From positions 1-36,974 of the forward strand of contig CALHXU010000249.1 in the NCBI GenBank assembly GCA_938040365.1: a DNA stretch of 36,974 nt. The letters run 5' to 3'. Position 1 is the stretch's first letter. Every line of letters starts with the position of its first letter. The notes beneath the pieces were generated by a model. It saw only the letters and a list, made by a program, of their open reading frames with translations, was not told where the DNA came from and did not search any database. Shown in pieces: positions 15,474 through 23,871 of the stretch. The stretch is from an uncultured Acidimicrobiales bacterium (GTDB lineage Bacteria; Actinomycetota; Acidimicrobiia; Acidimicrobiales; SHLQ01). A program made the translations under genes and the position numbers.

Positions 15474-16271
15474 TCAGAGCACCGACAAAGCCAGTTCGGA
15501 TTCAATTCCGAACACCAGACCAGCGAGCAGCGCCCGACCCGAAGAACCTCCGATAGCACAAAGTTCCTCCACCGCGCGACAGAACCCGAGAGTCTGTGTC
15601 TCAGCTGAAGTATCGACGAGACGGTGGACCGGAGCGATGCTCTGCCCACGCGCCGCCCATCTCAGAAAACTCTCACTTAATCGGGTCGTCTCCATTTTCT
15701 CGATCAGCTGGACCCGCGCCTCTGTTGCGACAAGTGACGGGCGTTCCCAAGCGTCTATAAGCATCAATCCAGCGATGACATCGTCACCGCTCGGCGTCAA
15801 TCCCTCACCTCTCCCCATCAACAGACGAAGAACTCTCGTGGGTTGCGCGTTTCGACCAGCGCTTCGAACGTCGTCCCAAACATCGATGAGATCGGATCCG
15901 ATCAAGGTCTCGGCGTCGAGCTCCCGACAACGCTTTCGAAAGTCATCGAGTCCGCCTTCGGTGGGCAGCGGAGGCGACCACCGAGTCGACGTCTGAAGAT
16001 CGATCGAAACGTCAATCTCCGCGTTCGAGCGCCTCATCGACCCGACGATGGACCTCTCGACGTCCTCGGCCGACGATGAATCGATCACGATATGGAGCGG
16101 TCCCGGAGGGATTGCTCCGAGGGCGAGCACTCGTTCGCCAAACCGCAGGTAGCAGCCCGAAGAGAAGACATCCACGACTGAACCGCAGAGCCTCGTCTCT
16201 CCTCGAGTGCGTAACTCCTCTGCGGCCATGCCATGAGATGCAGCGGCTAGGCAATTTTCGAAGGCACTCAC
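15474..16271 (-). CDS. allH: AllH-like oxamate carbamoyltransferase subunit (DUF2877)
   Basis: 265 aa. I use the GTG at 16271, which overlaps the AllG stop (GTGA); a longer frame reaches 16313. The family hallmark MGRGEGLTPSGDDVIAG is at about 156-172, followed by a helical C-terminus. In E. coli, AllF, AllG and AllH (formerly FdrA, YlbE, YlbF) together form the enzyme that splits oxalurate to oxamate and carbamoyl phosphate at the end of anaerobic allantoin use. AllF and carbamate kinase are at 21339-23871 on the other strand. No allantoin genes are present, so the carbamoyl donor may be different. Confidence 0.85.
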   Translation of the reverse strand: MSAFENCLAAASHGMAAEELRTRGETRLCGSVVDVFSSGCYLRFGERVLALGAIPPGPLHIVIDSSSAEDVERSIVGSMRRSNAEIDVSIDLQTSTRWSPPLPTEGGLDDFRKRCRELDAETLIGSDLIDVWDDVRSAGRNAQPTRVLRLLMGRGEGLTPSGDDVIAGLMLIDAWERPSLVATEARVQLIEKMETTRLSESFLRWAARGQSIAPVHRLVDTSAETQTLGFCRAVEELCAIGGSSGRALLAGLVFGIESELALSVL

Positions 16272-17692
16272 CCCAAGCGGGCGTCGAGGTCGGCGACGGC
16301 CTGAACAAAGCACTCCATCGGCGCGTAGGCAACGCCTGCACCGACTTGGCCGGATCCGTCAGAGATATGCACGATGCCGGTGTTGACCGCCGGAGTGATG
16401 CCCTGCTCGACGACACGACGAACGTCAACACCGACCGGGGTTCCGACGAAGTCGAGAATAGGAAGCCGGAACCTGCTCGACTCGCCTACGCAGATCTGCT
16501 CCATGTTGCGTGTAGCTGCAATGGCATCGGACATTCGACCTCCGAGGAACCCGGCCACCGCCGGAGAGTTCGCAGCTGCCGGGCCGCCTAGGCCAACAAG
16601 TTCGAGAACGGCGCTGTCTCCAATGTCAGGAGCACTCGTGTCGGGGGCTTGCCCGGGGTAGTAGAGCGCATCCTTCACTGGCGGTGACGGCGCGAGGAAC
16701 CACCGATCGTCGTGGCCGGGAAGCCTGATGCCGTAAGTCGTTCCGTTGCGCGACATCGTGGTCACAACGCTCGAGTTCTGCACCTCCCCCGCCCACATGA
16801 CAAGCGATTTCGCCGCGGCCATTGCAATGTTGAGAAACATGAGGTGGTTGCCGCTCAGAAAGAACCCGACATCGGCAGCGTCGTCATGAGTAGAGGCAAC
16901 GAGCGGCCCCAACAAATCTCGCAGGAACAAGTTGGTGGTGGCTTGGACTCTCATGTGAACGTCGTCGCCCATCGCGACGCCCTGGGCGGCTAGGGAGAAG
17001 ATATCGATCGGCCCCTTGGACTCGATCGCCTCCCCCAGGACCGGCCCGACCGAATCGTTCAGAAAGCGAAGTCGCTCGATAGCACTATCGGAATCAACAC
17101 CAAACCACGGCACGTCACCAGAGCCCTGATTCACCGTCGAATACGCAACGGTAGAACCAGCCTCGTTCGAGACGATATACACCGGCGCTGAAGGGCCGAC
17201 CGCAGTTGCCATAGGCACAACCGTCGAATATTCGTTCGCCGCCAAGAGGGTGACCTCCCCCGACGCTGCCATCTGAGCAGCGTCAGAAACGTTCTGCGCC
17301 CAACCTTCAGAAACGATGACCGCTTGGATCGAGCGTTGGAGCGGATTTACCATGTTCTCCCACGCAATCGCTGGTCCGCAGTGCAAGATCTGTCGACCTG
17401 AGAAGTTTGGGATCACCGCACCCGCACGATCGACAGAGGTGAGCATGGGCACCCCCTCGTTCAACCGACGCACGACCTCAGAATTCGCATCGTCGATCGT
17501 TTTTCCGTGGGGTCCGAACAGACGGCCGAGCGAGTCCACGACGTTCGCGTCGCCACCCCCGGGAATTCGCCAGTCGACCTGGACTGCGTTGGCACCCTGG
17601 TCGAGTACCGAGTCCTTGAATAGCGGTAGACCAACGTTGATCACATTAACCTCGGTTGGGAGGGTCACGGTTGGACTCGTCGTGGACGTCAT
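16268..17692 (-). CDS. allG: AllG-like oxamate carbamoyltransferase subunit (DUF1116)
   Basis: 474 aa from ATG 17692 with AGGCGACA as a short ribosome site; the frame remains open to 17803, but that would cross the divergent promoter. Recognisable DUF1116 segments: VINVGLPLFKDSVLDQG near the N-terminus, VDWRIPGGGD, MGDDVHMRVQATTNLFLRDL, FLSGNHLMFLNIAMAAAKS, and SRNGTTYGIRLPG. Partner of AllH with a 4-base overlap. In the E. coli complex the division of labour among subunits is not fully defined. Divergent from the AIR-synthase-like gene with 77 bases between starts. Confidence 0.88.
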   Translation of the reverse strand: MTSTTSPTVTLPTEVNVINVGLPLFKDSVLDQGANAVQVDWRIPGGGDANVVDSLGRLFGPHGKTIDDANSEVVRRLNEGVPMLTSVDRAGAVIPNFSGRQILHCGPAIAWENMVNPLQRSIQAVIVSEGWAQNVSDAAQMAASGEVTLLAANEYSTVVPMATAVGPSAPVYIVSNEAGSTVAYSTVNQGSGDVPWFGVDSDSAIERLRFLNDSVGPVLGEAIESKGPIDIFSLAAQGVAMGDDVHMRVQATTNLFLRDLLGPLVASTHDDAADVGFFLSGNHLMFLNIAMAAAKSLVMWAGEVQNSSVVTTMSRNGTTYGIRLPGHDDRWFLAPSPPVKDALYYPGQAPDTSAPDIGDSAVLELVGLGGPAAANSPAVAGFLGGRMSDAIAATRNMEQICVGESSRFRLPILDFVGTPVGVDVRRVVEQGITPAVNTGIVHISDGSGQVGAGVAYAPMECFVQAVADLDARLG

Positions 17693-17756
17693 TGTCGCCT
17701 GCCATTTCTTCGAATCGGTGCGACAGTCACAACTACCGCTGCCGCGAATGTTTACT

Positions 17757-17769
17757 ATACGATACGACG
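17757..17769 (+). promoter_or_regulatory. Leaderless -10 element of the AIR-synthase-like gene
   Basis: TACGAT at 17758-17763 occupies -12 to -7 relative to the A of the ATG at 17770, so the predicted transcript starts at the start codon. It is embedded in ATACGATACGA (17757-17767), the same 11-mer found before comA. No clear -35. The motif also lies 65-75 bases upstream of allG on the opposite strand. Confidence 0.6.
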
Positions 17770-18741
17770 ATGGGAAGCGCTTCAGAAGTACACGGCTACT
17801 CACTCGACACGATTGTGGACAAGGTCCGCCAGTACGCGGGCTTTACGAACAAATTGGCCATTTCTCAGGTCCGCGATCACTTCGATCCGTCGGACCCGGT
17901 CGCGGGGCCAGGCGACGACGGTGCGATCGTCAACGCGGGTGGACAAAATGTGGTGGTCTGTGGTGAAGCACTATCGCCTCCCTTTGTTGGGCAAGACCCT
18001 CACGGAGCTGGAATCGCTGCAGTCCTCGCAAATGTCAACGACGTTGCAGCGATGGGCGGTACGCCTCTCGGCATTGTAAACACCGTGGTTGGCCCCGAGG
18101 AAACGACCGCCGAAGTGATGCGGGGCATGGTCGATGCATCGAAGATGTACGACGTTCCGATCGTCGGCGGTCACACAACCCAACAAGATGGCCCAACATC
18201 GGTTTCGGCCTTTGCCGTCGGCCATGCCGAGCGCGTGCTGTCGATGGCCAACGTCGCCCCAGGCCAAACCATATTGTTCGCAGCCTTTCTCGACGGTGTG
18301 ATGCGCGAGGACTTCCCGTTCTTTACCTCTATCGACAACCAGGCAAATCGATTTGCTCGCGACGTTCGGGTGCCAGCAAAGGTTGCGGCAGCGGGTGCTG
18401 CAGTGTCTGCAAAGGATGTCTCGATGGCCGGCGCCCTCGGTTCGCTCGCCATGCTGCTCGAATTTCGCGGGCACGGTGCGGTTATCGACCTCGGCCTGCT
18501 CCCAGCTCCAGCGAACACCGACTTTCTGTCGTGGCTGATCAGCTTTCCGAGCTACGCGTTCTGGTTCACAGCAGAATCTGATCGCGCCCAGTCATGCATC
18601 GACATCTTCGAAGACAATGACCTGATATGTACTGCGGTTGGTTCGGTCACGAACGATTCGGTCCTTGCGATCACCCACGGGGGTGACCGCGCCCAACTGA
18701 TCGATTTCGCGACCGAGGCGGTGACCGGACTCTGGGCCTAA
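17770..18741 (+). CDS. AIR synthase-like PurM-fold protein, Sll0787 family (Nit1C component)
   Basis: 323 aa from the ATG at 17770; the frame runs open to 17656 but MGSASEVHGYSLDTIVDKVR fits family starts and a -10 lies exactly at -12. PurM/SelD-fold ATP-binding motifs are visible: GPGDDGAIV, then AAVLANVNDVAAMGGTPLG and VGGHTTQQDGPT. This is the AIR-synthase-related protein of Nit1C clusters rather than a purine enzyme. It probably makes an acyl- or phosphoryl-activated intermediate with ATP (inference from fold). Convergent with the GNAT gene 12 bases away. Confidence 0.88.
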   Translation: MGSASEVHGYSLDTIVDKVRQYAGFTNKLAISQVRDHFDPSDPVAGPGDDGAIVNAGGQNVVVCGEALSPPFVGQDPHGAGIAAVLANVNDVAAMGGTPLGIVNTVVGPEETTAEVMRGMVDASKMYDVPIVGGHTTQQDGPTSVSAFAVGHAERVLSMANVAPGQTILFAAFLDGVMREDFPFFTSIDNQANRFARDVRVPAKVAAAGAAVSAKDVSMAGALGSLAMLLEFRGHGAVIDLGLLPAPANTDFLSWLISFPSYAFWFTAESDRAQSCIDIFEDNDLICTAVGSVTNDSVLAITHGGDRAQLIDFATEAVTGLWA

Positions 18742-18753
18742 CCTTCGCTCGGT

Positions 18754-19287
18754 CTACGCGCAGATGAGCAGAGAGCTATCGGACATGTCAACGCTCGGCA
18801 GTCGGAGGAGCGCTTGTGCGGTCGGCTGTGAAGCTATCGGCGCAACATTTGAAAGGCTGATGACCATCGGTTGGTGCGGCTCGCCATAGTAGGGACGAAC
18901 ATCACCATCTCGACTCCAACCAAGACGCTCAAAGAACCGAGTGTTTCGGGCTTGAACAGTGGCTTCCATAATCGAGCCACCCGCCTCTGCTGCGGTTGCG
19001 ACGGCGTACCGTACCAGGTCTGCCCCAACCGTCGAGAGTCGATGTCCTTTGAGAACCGCCAAACGGTCGCCCTTCCAGATTCTGTCACTCACTGCATAGA
19101 CCCGGACCGTTCCCGCAATCTCGGTACCCCGCGCAGCGAGAATGTTTTTGGTCTCTGGGTCGCGATCCCACTCGTCCACATCGGTGAGCACCATGAGTCG
19201 CTGCTCGGCAACAAAGACCTGGTGACGAATACTGAGGTGCGCCGAATTCGTCGCATCGGTATTGGTCCAAACAGAGACGCCCGCCAT
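18754..19287 (-). CDS. GNAT N-acetyltransferase, MSMEG_0567/Sll0786 family (Nit1C component)
   Basis: 177 aa using the ATG at 19287, 8 bases after the radical SAM stop; the upstream 96 codons of open frame are the shadow of that gene. The GNAT fold shows in LSIRHQVFVAEQRLM, AGTVRVYAV, GDRLAVLKGHRL, and a C-terminal VQARNTRFFERLGW with the usual acceptor-side phrase FFERLGW. Found adjacent to radical SAM and AIR-synthase-like genes in Nit1C clusters, so an acyl transfer step on an unknown Nit1C intermediate is expected. The acyl-CoA donor is not known. Confidence 0.87.
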   Translation of the reverse strand: MAGVSVWTNTDATNSAHLSIRHQVFVAEQRLMVLTDVDEWDRDPETKNILAARGTEIAGTVRVYAVSDRIWKGDRLAVLKGHRLSTVGADLVRYAVATAAEAGGSIMEATVQARNTRFFERLGWSRDGDVRPYYGEPHQPMVISLSNVAPIASQPTAQALLRLPSVDMSDSSLLICA

Positions 19288-19295
19288 TGGATCTG

Positions 19296-20468
19296 TCAGC
19301 TTCCTGCGACTGGAATGAGCTTGCGACCCGAAGTACTCGACAGCTGAATCGATTGTTCGATCGAGCCGAGCGGCGAGCACGCTTGGCAGCGAGCACAACC
19401 TGCGAGCACTTTGTCGGCGGTGAGTCCACGCTCGACCAGATACGGCGCGACTTGGCGGGCAATACGTTCGGTGTACTCCGACGTTGGTGGCGTAACGTCG
19501 GCCATGAGGCTTCCCGGGACCGGGCGCAGAGGAACAATAAATGGGTACACGCCCATGTCGATCGCTCGTTTGCATCCGTCGATGATCAGCTCAGGGTCCT
19601 CGCCCATGCCCAAAATGACATAGGTGGTGACTTGGCCCTCCCCGAATCGTTTCACCGCATGCTCCCAGGCTTCGAAATAGCGTTCGATACCTGTACGGGC
19701 TTTCGGCGGAGCGATTCGTTCGAGTACCGCTGGATCGAAGGTCTCGACGTGGATACCGAGCGAGTCAACGCCCATGTCATGGACTCGGTCGATCACCGAC
19801 AGATCTTCGGGCGGCTCGAACTGCACCTCGACTGGCAATCCAGAAGCATCTTTCATTGCCTTAGCGCATTTGCCAACGTAGAGCGCTCCGCGATCTCGCC
19901 CGTAGGTCGAACCTGTCGTGAGGGTAATGTCGACCGCTCCATCGTACTTTTTGGCAGCGACCGCAACCTCGGCGAGCTGCTCGGGGCGCTTCACTTTGAT
20001 CGTGCTTCCCGAATCGAGCGAGACACCGATGCCGCAGAACTTGCACTGATCATCGTTGCCCCAATACGCACATGTCTGCAACACGGTGCTCGCGAGCGAA
20101 TCGAGATGCATGAGCGCAATGTGCCAATAGGGCGTGCCGTCGGCGGTGGTCATGTCGTAGTAGCGAGGTCGATTCGACGGTGTAGCCGAGGCGACCCGGA
20201 CGCCCTCATCGTAAATTCCAAAGCCAACATCTTCAGCTTCGAGCGTGAATGGCGTACTTGCGACAAAGTCAGCATCGACGGGCACCGTGAGCGGCGTTCC
20301 CTCCACCCAGATCATTCCGGCATCGGAAGGACCAGCGCCACCGGGACGTCGCTCGAAGTCGGCGTTTATCTTGAGGCCCTTCGCCTGTAGTTCGATCACC
20401 AGCGCCGAGATCCGCTCGCCATCCTCGGACGTTGAAATCGGTGATCGGACTTCGTCAGGAGACGGCAT
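19296..20468 (-). CDS. Radical SAM protein, MSMEG_0568 family (Nit1C component)
   Basis: 390 aa. The cluster-binding cysteines are C133, C142 and C145 (TCAYWGNDDQCKFCGIG), a C-x8-C-x2-C spacing typical of this family instead of C-x3-C-x2-C. Three more cysteines near the end, C358, C361 and C364 (GCARCQACSP), suggest an auxiliary Fe-S cluster. The start has GGAAAG about 9 bases upstream. Reaction unknown. The enzyme is a constant part of Nit1C and probably builds or rearranges the molecule that carries the nitrile. First gene of a two-gene unit with the GNAT. 146 bases upstream hold its promoter. Confidence 0.92.
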   Translation of the reverse strand: MPSPDEVRSPISTSEDGERISALVIELQAKGLKINADFERRPGGAGPSDAGMIWVEGTPLTVPVDADFVASTPFTLEAEDVGFGIYDEGVRVASATPSNRPRYYDMTTADGTPYWHIALMHLDSLASTVLQTCAYWGNDDQCKFCGIGVSLDSGSTIKVKRPEQLAEVAVAAKKYDGAVDITLTTGSTYGRDRGALYVGKCAKAMKDASGLPVEVQFEPPEDLSVIDRVHDMGVDSLGIHVETFDPAVLERIAPPKARTGIERYFEAWEHAVKRFGEGQVTTYVILGMGEDPELIIDGCKRAIDMGVYPFIVPLRPVPGSLMADVTPPTSEYTERIARQVAPYLVERGLTADKVLAGCARCQACSPLGSIEQSIQLSSTSGRKLIPVAGS

Positions 20469-20614
20469 TGGTCTTTCTTTCCGGTTGGGGAACCGACGGC
20501 GGTGTATTTGGTGTGTTGAGAGTCACACCCGTTCTATCACGGAACGTCTACCAAAGGAAATTTTCTTGTGGTCGCACCACCCGGCGTTACGAAGCGGTTT
20601 CAACCGCGCAGGGC

Positions 20615-21256
20615 TTACATCGAGTCAATGAAACTCGTGAGTTGATCGCGCGCCGAAAGGAATTTCTGCGGATCGGAAAACTCTTGAACCTCGGCGATTC
20701 CAGGGTCGATGTCGACCGGCTCACCCGTCTCTGGATTCATCAGAATCACGGTCAGCACATGGTTTGGTCGCCCCGTCATTGGGTCTGACTCGACAGCCGC
20801 AACGATCGCCGCACCGGAACTCAAGTGCAGGTCGATGGTCTGGTAAGGCGAAGCAAGACCACTCGCAAGCTCACCAGTTTCGTGAAGGCGAGCCCATGTA
20901 TTTCCGTCTGCCCGTGCCTGCTCGACGATCGAACGCTGCTCTTCTTGATGAGCGTTGGCGCGGAGTTCAGCGTCGCGTAGCGCAAAACCTACCCCGGCGA
21001 GGTCGTCGACCGGAAGGTCCGAAAGGGAAAGGCCAAGCGCTGTCGCAGCCTGCTCGACAAGGTCTCGACTCTCCGGCCACGCAGCATCAAGCTGTTTCGC
21101 GTTCTGCGCGTTCGAAAGATCATCGGCAAGACGACGAGCGACCCGAACCACACGCTCGTATCGCTCAGGTGCTGTTGTCGCCAATGGGTACAACCGGCGC
21201 TCGGATTCTCTCCAGAGAGCTCGGATTGCATTACCGCTCTCGTCAGTGTTTTTCAT
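20615..21256 (-). CDS. Unknown protein of the Nit1C-like cluster (213 aa)
   Basis: 213 aa starting at ATG 21256 (AGGAA about 11 bases upstream). The N-terminal 100 residues are helical and charged (ESERRLYPLATTAPERYERV, VRVARRLADDL). The C-terminal half reads as strands with a dipeptide-rich DPMTGRPNHVLTVILMNPETG segment. No cysteine, signal peptide or membrane span. Divergent from carbamate kinase (82 bases) and upstream of the radical SAM gene on the same strand (146 bases). I do not recognise the family; position suggests a cluster component. Confidence 0.75.
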   Translation of the reverse strand: MKNTDESGNAIRALWRESERRLYPLATTAPERYERVVRVARRLADDLSNAQNAKQLDAAWPESRDLVEQAATALGLSLSDLPVDDLAGVGFALRDAELRANAHQEEQRSIVEQARADGNTWARLHETGELASGLASPYQTIDLHLSSGAAIVAAVESDPMTGRPNHVLTVILMNPETGEPVDIDPGIAEVQEFSDPQKFLSARDQLTSFIDSM

Positions 21257-21338
21257 TCTCGCGGGTTCCTATCTAGATTGTTGGCGCAGCGCGCGTCTAC
21301 TATCGGAGAAGGGCATTACCTATGAGAAGGGAGCCCAG

Positions 21339-22346
21339 GTGGATAGTACAGCCGTACTCGCACTCGGTGGAAACGCGCTTACCCGCGAAGATGAGCGCGG
21401 AACAATCGAAGAGCAGTATCAAAACGCGCTGGCAATGGCGAAATCAGTCCGATCACTCATTCGAAAGAAGTGGGGGATCGTCATCGTCCATGGAAACGGA
21501 CCACAGGTCGGCAATCTTGCGATCCAACACGAGGAGAGTTCAGCGCTCGTCCCCGCGCAACCGCTGTTCGTACTCGGTGCAATGACCCAAGGCGCGCTCG
21601 GAAGTCTGATCTGCCTCGCCCTACACGAGGTGTGCCAAGGCGAGATCAGCGGCGCCGTCTCGGTGATCACCCACGTGCCGGTCGATCCCGACGATCCGGC
21701 CTTCGACAGCCCGACGAAACCAATCGGGCCGTTCTATTCTGCCGATGAAGCCGCAGAACTCAGCACATCACGAGGCTGGGAAATGGCCGAAGACTCAGGG
21801 CGTGGATACCGGCGAGTAGTTGCATCGCCCGCTCCGATGGCCCCGGTCGAGGCCGATGCGATTCGTACGTTAATCAAGTCCGGATATGTCGTTGTTGCGG
21901 CCGGTGGCGGCGGAATTCCCGTCGTGAAAGACAACTTCACCTATCGCGGAGTCGACGCCGTGATCGACAAGGATTTCGCTGCCGAACGCCTCGCCGAAGC
22001 CGCGAACGCAAAAGCCCTTGTCATGGTTACCGGTGTTGCAAACGTCAAACTCGACTTCGGAAAACCCACCGAACGCGACGTCTTCAACCTGACGCCGAAC
22101 CAAGTCGAAGAGCACACTGCGGACGGCCAGTTTCCAGCTGGCAGTATGGGACCCAAGATGGAAGCCGCAGCGACTTTCGTCCGCGCTTCGACAACCGAAC
22201 ATCCGCGACTCGCCGCAATCACGACGCCCGAACTGGTCTACGCGACCCTCGACAACGCCCATGGCGTCATCCAAGGGCACCGCGGAACGTTGATCAAACC
22301 CACGAAGACTGCGAGCGCAAGTAAGGACGCCAAAAATGAACCATGA
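21339..22346 (+). CDS. arcC: Carbamate kinase
   Basis: 335 aa from GTG 21339, with GGGAG 6 bases upstream; the open frame extends far upstream (20955) but that part is antisense to the 213-aa gene. Motifs: VLALGGNALTRE at the start, VIVHGNGPQVG, VVAAGGGGIPVV and GVDAVIDKDFAAERLA. The enzyme makes ATP from carbamoyl phosphate and ADP, releasing carbamate that falls to CO2 and ammonia. Its stop overlaps the AllF-like start by 11 bases, as expected if carbamoyl phosphate comes from the AllFGH complex. Could be called allK by analogy. Confidence 0.93.
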   Translation: MDSTAVLALGGNALTREDERGTIEEQYQNALAMAKSVRSLIRKKWGIVIVHGNGPQVGNLAIQHEESSALVPAQPLFVLGAMTQGALGSLICLALHEVCQGEISGAVSVITHVPVDPDDPAFDSPTKPIGPFYSADEAAELSTSRGWEMAEDSGRGYRRVVASPAPMAPVEADAIRTLIKSGYVVVAAGGGGIPVVKDNFTYRGVDAVIDKDFAAERLAEAANAKALVMVTGVANVKLDFGKPTERDVFNLTPNQVEEHTADGQFPAGSMGPKMEAAATFVRASTTEHPRLAAITTPELVYATLDNAHGVIQGHRGTLIKPTKTASASKDAKNEP

Positions 22347-23871
22347 AATCACGGTCCTCAAGGACTCGTACAAGGACAGTGTCCGTCTTCTCGAAGCGAC
22401 TCGGGCGATCCAAGCGATCGACGGTGTCGACTACGGCTGGACCGTCATGGCAACCACCACCAATATTGACACCCTAAGCGGCGAAGGTTTCGAAGACTTT
22501 GGCGAGACCACAGCGAACGACCTGATCATTGCACTTCGCACCGATGACACCGACACCGCAACGGTGGCACGCGATACGGCCAAGGAGATTCTCTTTGGCG
22601 CAGTCAACTCATCGAACGACGAAATCGTGGAATCGATCGACAGTTTGCACAGCGCAATCGACGCGCTCGATGGCGCCAACGTCGCAATCATTTCGGTCCC
22701 GGGAGCGTACGCCGCACTCGAGACCCAGAAGGCACTCACCGCAGGCCTCGACGTGTTGTTGTTCAGCGACAACGTCGATGTAGAACAGGAGATAGAACTG
22801 AAGCGCCGCGCCCGATCGCTTGGACGTTTGGTCATGGGCCCAGGGGCTGGCACTGCGATGCTGGCCGGAACTGGGCTCGGCTTTGCGAACAGGGTGAGTC
22901 CGGGTCCTGTCGGAGTGGTCGCAGCTGCGGGCACCGGTGCACAAGAAGTCATGAGTCTTCTCGATCGATGGGGCATCGGCATCACCCACGTCATTGGGTT
23001 AGGAGGTCGTGATCTGAGCATCGACGTTGGGGGACTGATGGCAGTTTCTGCGATCGAGGCCTTGGAGGCCCACGAGCAAACCGAAGCGATTCTCTTCGTC
23101 TCGAAACCCCCAGATCCAGAAGTGGCCCAACGTCTGCTCGGTTCGGCAAGATCGAAACCAATAATCGCCGCCATGATCGGCCTTCGGGAAGAACTCGATG
23201 GTCTGGCAAATGGAGTGGTGGTGTGCAACACGCTCGAACAAGGCGCAGTCCTCACCGGCGAAGCGCTCGGGAGGCCAATACCCGATCTGCTCGGCGACAC
23301 CCCGAACGAAGTTGCCAGCAAGATGATGGAGCTGGATCAGAGCCGACGTCGGTTCGTTGGATTGTTCAGTGGCGGCACCCTCGCATACGAAGCAATGACG
23401 ATTGCGGTCCCCCATATTGGGCCCATCTATTCGAACACTCCGCTCGAGAAAGATTGGGCTCTTCCCGCGCCTGACGGAGGCCACGTCTGCCTCGATTTGG
23501 GTGAAGAGGAGTACACGGTTGGTCGCCCTCACCCTATGATCGATCCCGAAGCCCGCATCGACTGGATGGCCAAACAGGTAAAGGATCGGTCGGTCGCTGT
23601 CGTGCTGATCGACGTGGTGATCGGCGACGGCGCCCACCCCAACCCGGCGGGACTATTGGCTCCAGCAGCGCGTGAGATCGTCGAGTCCGGCGCTGTTGTT
23701 GTGGCCTATGTACTCGGCACACACTCGGACCCTCAACAGTTCGAAGTGCAACGCCAAACGCTCCGCGATGCTGGCTGCATTGTTCCTGAGACGGCGGCGC
23801 GCGCAGCGCTTGCTGCGAGTGCGCTTGTCAATCGCGACCCCGCTCTGGTGATGAGTAAGGTGGACGAGTGA
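22336..23871 (+). CDS. allF: AllF/FdrA-like oxamate carbamoyltransferase subunit
   Basis: 511 aa. It has the acyl-CoA-synthetase-like fold of FdrA: an N-terminal domain, then GPGAGTAMLAGTGLGFAN, the Rossmann segment VGVVAAAGTGAQEVMSLLD, GLGGRDLSIDVGGLM and FSGGTLAYEAM. E. coli FdrA (AllF) is a subunit of oxamate carbamoyltransferase. The other two subunits are at 15474-17692 on the minus strand, so the trio is split over two transcription units 4-6 kb apart. Coupled by overlap both with carbamate kinase and with the glycosyltransferase (GTGA). Confidence 0.88.
   Translation: MNHEITVLKDSYKDSVRLLEATRAIQAIDGVDYGWTVMATTTNIDTLSGEGFEDFGETTANDLIIALRTDDTDTATVARDTAKEILFGAVNSSNDEIVESIDSLHSAIDALDGANVAIISVPGAYAALETQKALTAGLDVLLFSDNVDVEQEIELKRRARSLGRLVMGPGAGTAMLAGTGLGFANRVSPGPVGVVAAAGTGAQEVMSLLDRWGIGITHVIGLGGRDLSIDVGGLMAVSAIEALEAHEQTEAILFVSKPPDPEVAQRLLGSARSKPIIAAMIGLREELDGLANGVVVCNTLEQGAVLTGEALGRPIPDLLGDTPNEVASKMMELDQSRRRFVGLFSGGTLAYEAMTIAVPHIGPIYSNTPLEKDWALPAPDGGHVCLDLGEEEYTVGRPHPMIDPEARIDWMAKQVKDRSVAVVLIDVVIGDGAHPNPAGLLAPAAREIVESGAVVVAYVLGTHSDPQQFEVQRQTLRDAGCIVPETAARAALAASALVNRDPALVMSKVDE

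Noticed and set aside
20955-21338. Long N-terminal extension of carbamate kinase
   Set aside because: This part is antisense to the 213-aa gene and lacks kinase sequence; the GTG at 21339 has a ribosome site and gives family length.
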